64,000 nt of DNA from Undaria pinnatifida (lineage: Eukaryota; Sar; Phaeophyceae; Laminariales; Alariaceae): contig JABAKD010000030.1 of the NCBI GenBank assembly GCA_012845835.1, positions 3,646,416 through 3,710,415 on the forward strand, given 5' to 3'. The translations under genes were made by a program, and so were the position numbers. Shown in pieces: positions 58,330-64,000 of this stretch. The number at the start of each line of letters is the position of its first letter. Positions within the stretch are counted from its first letter, which is position 1. Below the pieces are notes generated by a model. It was not told the DNA's origin and searched no databases. It saw only the letters and a list, made by a program, of their open reading frames with translations.

Positions 58330-61300
58330 CTGTTTTTGATCAGTGCGCACGTTGAGTGGCATTCGGGCATCGGACACCGGGCGTTGGGGGAGGGGGGAGG
58401 TAGCCCAAACAATAGGATAAAGTCAGTAGGAGGGCCACAAAAAAAAAGAGGAATACCGCGAACAAAAGCTCAATTCACATTTATTACAAAAAATTGAAAT
58501 ACACTCCAGCTGTGCGATCGAATATTTCGTCGAAAGTTATATTTGCAAGCTGTGTGTTACTCCGATCTATTCATATTGATACGGATCACATCATACGTAC
58601 GTACGAGTAGTGCATATACCACTTTGTCCGCAAACGTAAGGAACGTTACGTATTAAAATTGGTATACAAAATGTCCTTGTATTCACGGACCGAATGGTAT
58701 GCAATTCCAGCACAAACCCGGCGCCCGATCGACACATTCACAAAGCGGAGATCCGCGCTGTCAGACCCAACTCTTCGATTTTTTCTCAAGCCTTCCATCA
58801 GCGCACATAACTGACGACAGGTACAAACATCCATCAGCGCAAATTCCTAGCGAGGCCTACCTGACTATCAATACTTGTACCATCAACAATAGCTCATCTT
58901 ACCATGGACACCACTATCTACTGATAGCCTACCTTACTATGAATACCAGCCCATCTCAATATCAAAACTACTATTAATAGCCTATGATATCGTCCTGCCG
59001 ATGCTATTACTGGCCTATCATATCTTCCTATTGACACTGGCCAACGATATCATCCTATCAACATCAATATCACAGCAGTACGTACGTGTGGAAGGTGTGC
59101 AGACACGCCGGCAGTCGTGTGATGCTCTGCCTCTTCGTCATGTCTTCCATGCAGATGCAGCACTGCTCCAAGGGGCCGCTGCCGTTGCCAGTCTGCTCGG
59201 GAAGCATGGACATCTCCTGCACGGAAAGGCCCCCGCGGGCACCTTCGTGCGCGACTGGTTCATCTGTTTCATAAAAAAGATGGGTACAGAAAAACATTCG
59301 GTTCGGTTCAGAAAAACGTTCGGTTCGGTACAAAAAACAATGAATTCGTATCATACATATACTCCATTTGATATATTCGGTGAAAAAAAACAATGGTTTG
59401 AGAAAAAAAATCGGTTAAACCATACCTCGGCTCAGAAAAACATTCGGGTCAGAAAAATATTCGGTTTAGAACAACAGTCGGTTCAGAACAACATTCGGAT
59501 CAGAAAAACACTGGGTTCAGAAAAACATTCGGTTCAGAATATCATTCGGCCTCAGAAAAACATCGGGTTTAGGAACACGTTCGGGCTAGAAAAACAATCG
59601 TATCAGAAAAAAACTTTCGGTTAGGCAAATAGTCGGTTTTCAAATCATTCGGTTCAAGAAAACATTGGGTTCAGAAAAAAGCTCGGTTCACAAAAATATT
59701 TGCGTTCAGAAGAGCATTCGCTTCAGAAACATATTCGGTAAAGGAAAATGTTCCATTCATATGTTTCAGTAATACAGTCGGTTCACGCACCGCACTGCGC
59801 AGTTAACGAAATCTACGAATACATTAAAACTGAGACATCCGGCCGGTTGCAGTGATCCACATTGGCTGGACAGCCTGGGGCACATGCCATGGTTCACATC
59901 CCATGTTCAACCATGGCACACGTCATGGCATCCAATGGTTAACTATAGTGTAACCCATGGATCAAAGCTATGGAACGCGCCATGACACAATCACCGAGGG
60001 ACCACTAATGGTCAACCACATCGCATCCCATGGATGCCAACCATGAAGGTGCCACGGGTTATGTTCATGGACACATGCCCGCGATGAACCACGGATCAGG
60101 ATCACCCCCCGGGAAAAGCCAAGGAAGGATCCATGGGCCACCCCATTGTGCGCCCGGGTGTACTACATGGCATACTCCACGAAGCTTAGATCTTATGGGT
60201 TGCCCACCATGGCATGTCCCATGCTCCAAACCACGGAGTCATCCATCGGTAGACTATGCCATGGGGTACACCATGGCACATATCATGGTGCACCATGGGG
60301 TGGGGTATGCATGGGTGTATGTCATGGAGCACTCCACGGGCAAAAGTGGTGCATTATGGGGCACTCCATGGCCCAACGTGGTGCATGGAGTAATCCATCG
60401 GTAGACTATGCCATGGGGTATTCCACACATACCATGGTGCATCATGGGGTTTGCTGCGCCACACACCATGGCGCACCATGAGGTATACCATGACGGGGTA
60501 TGGTGGGGTATACCATCATACCATATTGCTCCATGGGGAAGGCCATCGGATGTGGCATGGCACACCCTATGTGGTATGCTATGGCACAGAACACGGCGTG
60601 CCGTGGCGCATACCATGGTGCACCATGGCATATATGGCGCAGGTGTACCATGGGTGATGCCACGGGGTATACCATGGCACATACGTCGCATGAACATACT
60701 ATGGAATAATCCCTCGGTAAACTATGCCATGAAGACTATGCCATGAGGTGTATACCATGGCACATACCATGGGGCACTCCGTGGGCAAACGTGGTGCATG
60801 GAGTTATCCCTCCGTCGACTATGCCATGGGTTAGGCCATGTCACGGCACAAACCATGGTGCCCCATCCATGTGTATACAATACCATGGTGCACCACGGGG
60901 TATATGCCGCGGTGCACCATGGGGTATATCATGGTCCACCACGGGGTATGCCATGGTACACTACACACGATGGGGTATGTCATGCATCATGGCCTATGCC
61001 ATGAGGCACTTCATGGGCAAACGTAGTACATCACGGGGTATTCCATGGGCAAGCGTGGTGCATGAAGCAACCCATCGGTAGACCATGTCATGGCGCATAC
61101 TTGAACATCCTGTTTGGAGACGTGACATCCTACAAAAAACAGAAGAATCCCCGAAAAACACTACATGCCAACAAAAAATGACGACCTCCAAATTTTAGCA
61201 CGACATCTGCGCCCCCGGGTCCGCACTGAGCGCATGCTCTTAGCACCCCACTCACCCAACTCCAGCAGACGCTGGTAGTCCGCAGGAGTAAGCTCTCTGC

Positions 61301-63285
61301 CCATGAGCGCCAAGTTCGCCGCGTGCCCCGCTCCCGCTCCCCCTCCCCCCCCCCCCGCCTCCTCCTACCAGTGCTCCAATGAAACCCCACCCTCCGAGTA
61401 AATGTGCCATATGGAGGTGTCCGTGTCCAGCCATGTTCGACATCACCTGCGCGAAATCGTTCGGGCCCTCCCCCGCCCTGCCCCCCCTGCTGTCGCTTGA
61501 CTGTTGTCTTCGACGTCTAGCGGCCGCCGACCGCGATTGAGTGCTGCCGCTGCTCCCTGCACCGGACGAGGCCGCTGCCCCTCCTCTCCCTCCAACGTGG
61601 TTGTAGGCGCCACGCCTGGCAGAGCTGGTTGCTCTCCGGCTGGCGGGGGTGCGTCCGGTGCTCGTGCTCGAGCTACTGCTGCCGTTGCTGCCGCCGGCGC
61701 TGCTCATGCTGCCACCGCCGGCGCTGCTGTTGCTCCCGCTGCTTGTTGATGCGTCCGCCACCCAAACACCGCGTGCAGCACTAGAGAGTCTGCTTGGCGG
61801 AACTTGAGCCCGCGAGTCGACCGACCAACTACCCTCGTCGGTAGAGATGATTACCTCCGTCCCAATTGGGTCAACATCACCAGCAGCAGCAGAAGCACCC
61901 CTGGCAACAGCAGCCCCCTGGCGAGCGTTCCCGTGCGCCCGAGACGACGTCGAGGTGCTCACGCTGGCGGAGCCTTGCCCCAAAGTACTGCCAGAAAACC
62001 CAACCAACTCGTCCCAGTCGCGGTCCAAATCCACGGTGGTGTGGATTTCTGTGTCCTCTAACCAATCCCCCGATCCGGCCCCACCTGCACCGCTGCCTCC
62101 GCCACCTGCACCAGCGCTTCCCGCCCCGCCACCCCAGGCTGTCACATCGAGGACTTCCTGGGACTGCAGACGCCGCGCCATGGCTGCATCCCTCCTCTCT
62201 CTTCGGCTGCTCGCTTGGCGCTGAAGCCTGGCCGCCATGCGGTTTCTTCCAGAGCTTGCCTGCCGCCGCTTCCCCGCTGCTGCTGACGACGACGCCATAA
62301 CCGTCGCAGCACCGTCATCACCATCACTTTCTTCACCGGAGCTGCACGCGGCGGCAGTAACCGGGGCGGCAACATCAGCGGGAGCAGCATCCGAATTATT
62401 GAGGCGGCGCCGACGCCTAGTTGGCCCAGCCGTACCGCCTCCCATATCCCCACCTCCACCCAGAACGCTTCCACCAATAGCAGGAGCAGCCCGGGCCGGC
62501 GACAACGAGCTGCAGTCACGCGGGGGCGCGTTACGCCGGCCCGGTACTCTCAGAGGCGTGGGGTCGCGGGAGCTAGCAGAAAGAGCTCCATCGGTTTCGA
62601 CAACCTCTGGTGCGATCTCCACCCCAGACGAGCCACCACCATCACCACCGTCAACACTCCCACCGCCACCAACACCACCGCCACCACCACCACCACCGCC
62701 GCCACCACCAGCACTGGAGCAGCTAACAACGCTGTCGGAGCTAATGTTGCCATCGCTGCCGCAACCGCAACCACTACCGCTTCCGCCGCTACCGCTGCTG
62801 CTGCTGCTGCTGCTGCTGTCACTGGGCCTCCCCCTCTTCCTGCCAGCTGTGCGGGTCTCACTGAACAACGAAGGTCGGGCCGTCGCAACCGGGCTGTCGT
62901 CTAGAATATCTATAACCTCCATCGGGCGAGCTACGGAGAGGTCTAATACCTCAACAGAATCGGGTTGCTCTGCCGCTGCCGCTGCTGCTGGTAATGCCGA
63001 CAAGGCGGAAGAGCGGGAGGGTCTGGAAGGCAGCAATCCTCTCCCTTCTCTCCGGCTACTCCAGGAAGGTATGCCCGTGCTCATTACCGCTCCACCCCCC
63101 TCTCCGATTTCCTCTTTCACATTCCCCGTTGCGGTATCCTGCTCGTCATCTCTCCGCCTTGAGCGGGAGGACCTGGACGGCAACACCCCTCTCCCCTCTC
63201 TCTGGCTACTCTGGGGAGGTATGCCGATGCTCATGACTTCTCTCTCTCCCTCTCCCTTTCCGCCTCCTTCTTCCGCTTCTCCCAT
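58248..63285 (-). CDS. RING-H2 E3 ubiquitin ligase with SUMO-interaction-like motifs, three exons
   Basis: Exons on the minus strand: 63285-61256, 59263-59086, 58329-58248; about 762 residues if one G is dropped from the 12-G run near 61354-61365. Residues 1-640 look disordered (Ser, Gly, Ala, Arg). They hold two neighbouring SUMO-interaction-like motifs (VEVLDLS at 111, EVIDILDDS at 123), a third candidate (EVIISTDE at 477), an AT-hook-like GRKRGRP at 149 and basic stretches that could direct nuclear import. The C terminus has LTPADYQRLLELDEP, a helix often found just before such domains, then a RING-H2 assembled across exons 2 and 3: CCIC, CLHTFH, TKCISKW and CPID. The last zinc ligand is Asp, as in RBX1. 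The RING implies E2 binding and ubiquitin transfer; SUMO targeting is inference. Confidence 0.92.
58330..59085 (-). other. RING ligase intron 2, 756 nt
   Basis: GT-AG. It contains a partial copy of the S2 repeat near 58496-58565; otherwise nothing recognised. Confidence 0.8.
59086..59263 (-). CDS. RING ligase exon 2: first half of the RING
   Basis: Minus-strand acceptor atgaaacag, donor ccacac|gtacgt. Two leading bases complete an Asp codon. It encodes EPVAHEGARGGLSVQEMSML, then the zinc ligands CCIC and CLHTFH. Confidence 0.92.
59287..59785 (+). repeat. 17-bp array CAGAAAAACATTCGGTT
   Basis: About 25 degenerate units, all in RING intron 1. Confidence 0.88.
59885..61100 (+). repeat. CCATGG-rich satellite
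   Basis: Dense ACCATGGTGCACCATGGGGT-type words over 1.2 kb. A longer word around ATCCATCGGTAGACTATGCC recurs near 60243, 60393, 60710, 60808 and 61070, showing higher-order structure. Confidence 0.9.
61256..63285 (-). CDS. RING ligase exon 1: long disordered region
   Basis: Starts MGEAEEGGGKGEGEREVMSI, the first Met of the frame. An internal duplication of about 78 bp gives two related blocks (residues 17-43 and 66-92, each with SIGIP or STGIP and EGRG). The open frame runs to the donor, but the conserved ELTPADYQRLLEL at its 3' end is in another frame. One base less in the 12-G run brings both into one frame and yields the phase-1 donor ttgg|gtgagt that exon 2 requires. Confidence 0.87.
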
Positions 63286-64000
63286 ATCAACGTCCCGCTC
63301 GCCCTCTCCCCGCCTTAGCAGTGCCCGCGGTCGGGGATGGTGACGGGAAGGGGGCTGCTGCCTGGGAGGAGAGCGCTCGTGGGGGCTGGGCGCGGTACGC
63401 GTTCGCTTTTTTCGCTTGCTGTTGGGGTCAATACACGATTTACGAGCCGGCCGGCCGGCCGGCCGGCCGGTCGGTCGGTCGGTCGGTTGGAGTGTCGCCG
63501 GTAGCGAGACAAGGACAAGAGATGGTCGAACAGGGCGGTGGTGGGTGGGCGTGTCAGCACAATCGTGGAAAGGAAGAGGGCACTTATTTGCGACCCAAAA
63601 GTTGAGTCACAGCAGCCGCGTTCCGGTCACCCAGCGAAACGTCCTTTTTGCATCCGAATATGATAAACAGAACATTTGAAAGGCAATTTTTGTTTTTTGT
63701 TTTTGATTTTTTGTCGACAACTTGTGCACTCAAACTTGCTGGAGACAAAAAGAGTCACCGGCACAACTTACATAGGTCAAGCCAATAACACATCAGTACG
63801 TTGTACTAATGTACGACGGCATCTGACAGGCAAATAGTATTTGTGCATGATATTCTGGGACTGCTGCTGCTGTGCTGCCGCCTTTTGTAAGACGTTCGTG
63901 CGTGGAAGTGCGGACAACGTTCACGTTGCACCAGCCAGATAAATGCATTCTGCTGTGCCTGCGGTTCGTTCGGGCTGCCGGCCGTATTGTGTTGTTCTTT
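63286..64000 (-). promoter_or_regulatory. Upstream region of the RING ligase gene
   Basis: It should hold the promoter and 5' leader. The visible element is a CCGG-type simple repeat followed by GGTC units at 63446-63490, about 160-205 bp from the start codon. No TATA box stands out. Confidence 0.35.
63446..63490 (+). repeat. CCGG then GGTC simple repeat
   Basis: Five CCGG units followed by four to five GGTC units in the RING gene upstream region. Confidence 0.88.

Larger units (their letters stand above)
59264..61255 (-). other. RING ligase intron 1, 1,992 nt
   Basis: GT-AG. Almost the whole intron is two satellite arrays: a 17-bp array (59287-59785) and a CCATGG-rich array (59885-61100), listed separately. 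Confidence 0.85.

Noticed and set aside
60030-61081. Several overlapping 110-150 codon frames in all directions
   Set aside because: All are translations of the CCATGG satellite within the RING gene intron.
62237-63343. 368-codon + strand frame rich in Pro, Ser and Leu
   Set aside because: Shadow of the RING gene exon 1 on the opposite strand; the low-complexity coding sequence leaves other frames open.

Overview
This is nuclear DNA of a eukaryote with very intron-rich, repeat-rich genes. There are no operons, no ribosome binding sites and no prokaryotic gene density. Three protein-coding genes can be built with confidence from splice junctions whose reading phases agree. They occupy only a few percent of the bases; the rest is introns and intergenic DNA full of short dispersed repeats, minisatellites and homopolymers. 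Giant introns, tiny exons, long Gly/Ser/Ala runs in proteins, TTAGGG-type telomeric repeats and a secretory GT31 galactosyltransferase suggest a macroalgal stramenopile, most likely a brown alga. That taxonomic call is an inference (about even odds) and should be checked by a protein search.

Layout. (1) 1-11316: no supported exon; repeats, including a near-perfect 420-bp foldback at 5428-5850 and an inverted-repeat element carrying interstitial telomeric DNA at 9770-10110. (2) 11317-20187, + strand: the 3' part of a FLAD1-type FAD synthase gene, two exons separated by a 7.8-kb intron; the 5' exons with the NGGKD loop lie outside the window. (3) 20188-28579: intergenic, repeats. (4) 28580-52126, + strand: a complete nine-exon gene for a 422-residue type II membrane GT31 galactosyltransferase, 1.27 kb of coding sequence spread over 23.5 kb, with one GC-AG intron. 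(5) 52127-58247: intergenic between convergent genes, starting with an extreme G-tract. (6) 58248-63285, - strand: a three-exon RING-H2 ubiquitin ligase with SUMO-interaction-like motifs in its long disordered N-terminal region. (7) 63286-64000: its upstream region.

The three genes do not form a pathway: cofactor synthesis, Golgi glycosylation and ubiquitin signalling are simply neighbours. The most interesting material is structural. Splice-junction sequences are tandemly duplicated in two genes (the FAD synthase acceptor and the GT31 exon 7 donor). A short poly(A)-tailed retroelement shows clear target-site duplications at several copies, one of them 11 bp from a splice acceptor. In both the FAD synthase and the RING gene the reading frame must slip by the same single base in a poly-G tract. 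I found no CRISPR array, defence island, rRNA gene or convincing intact tRNA gene.
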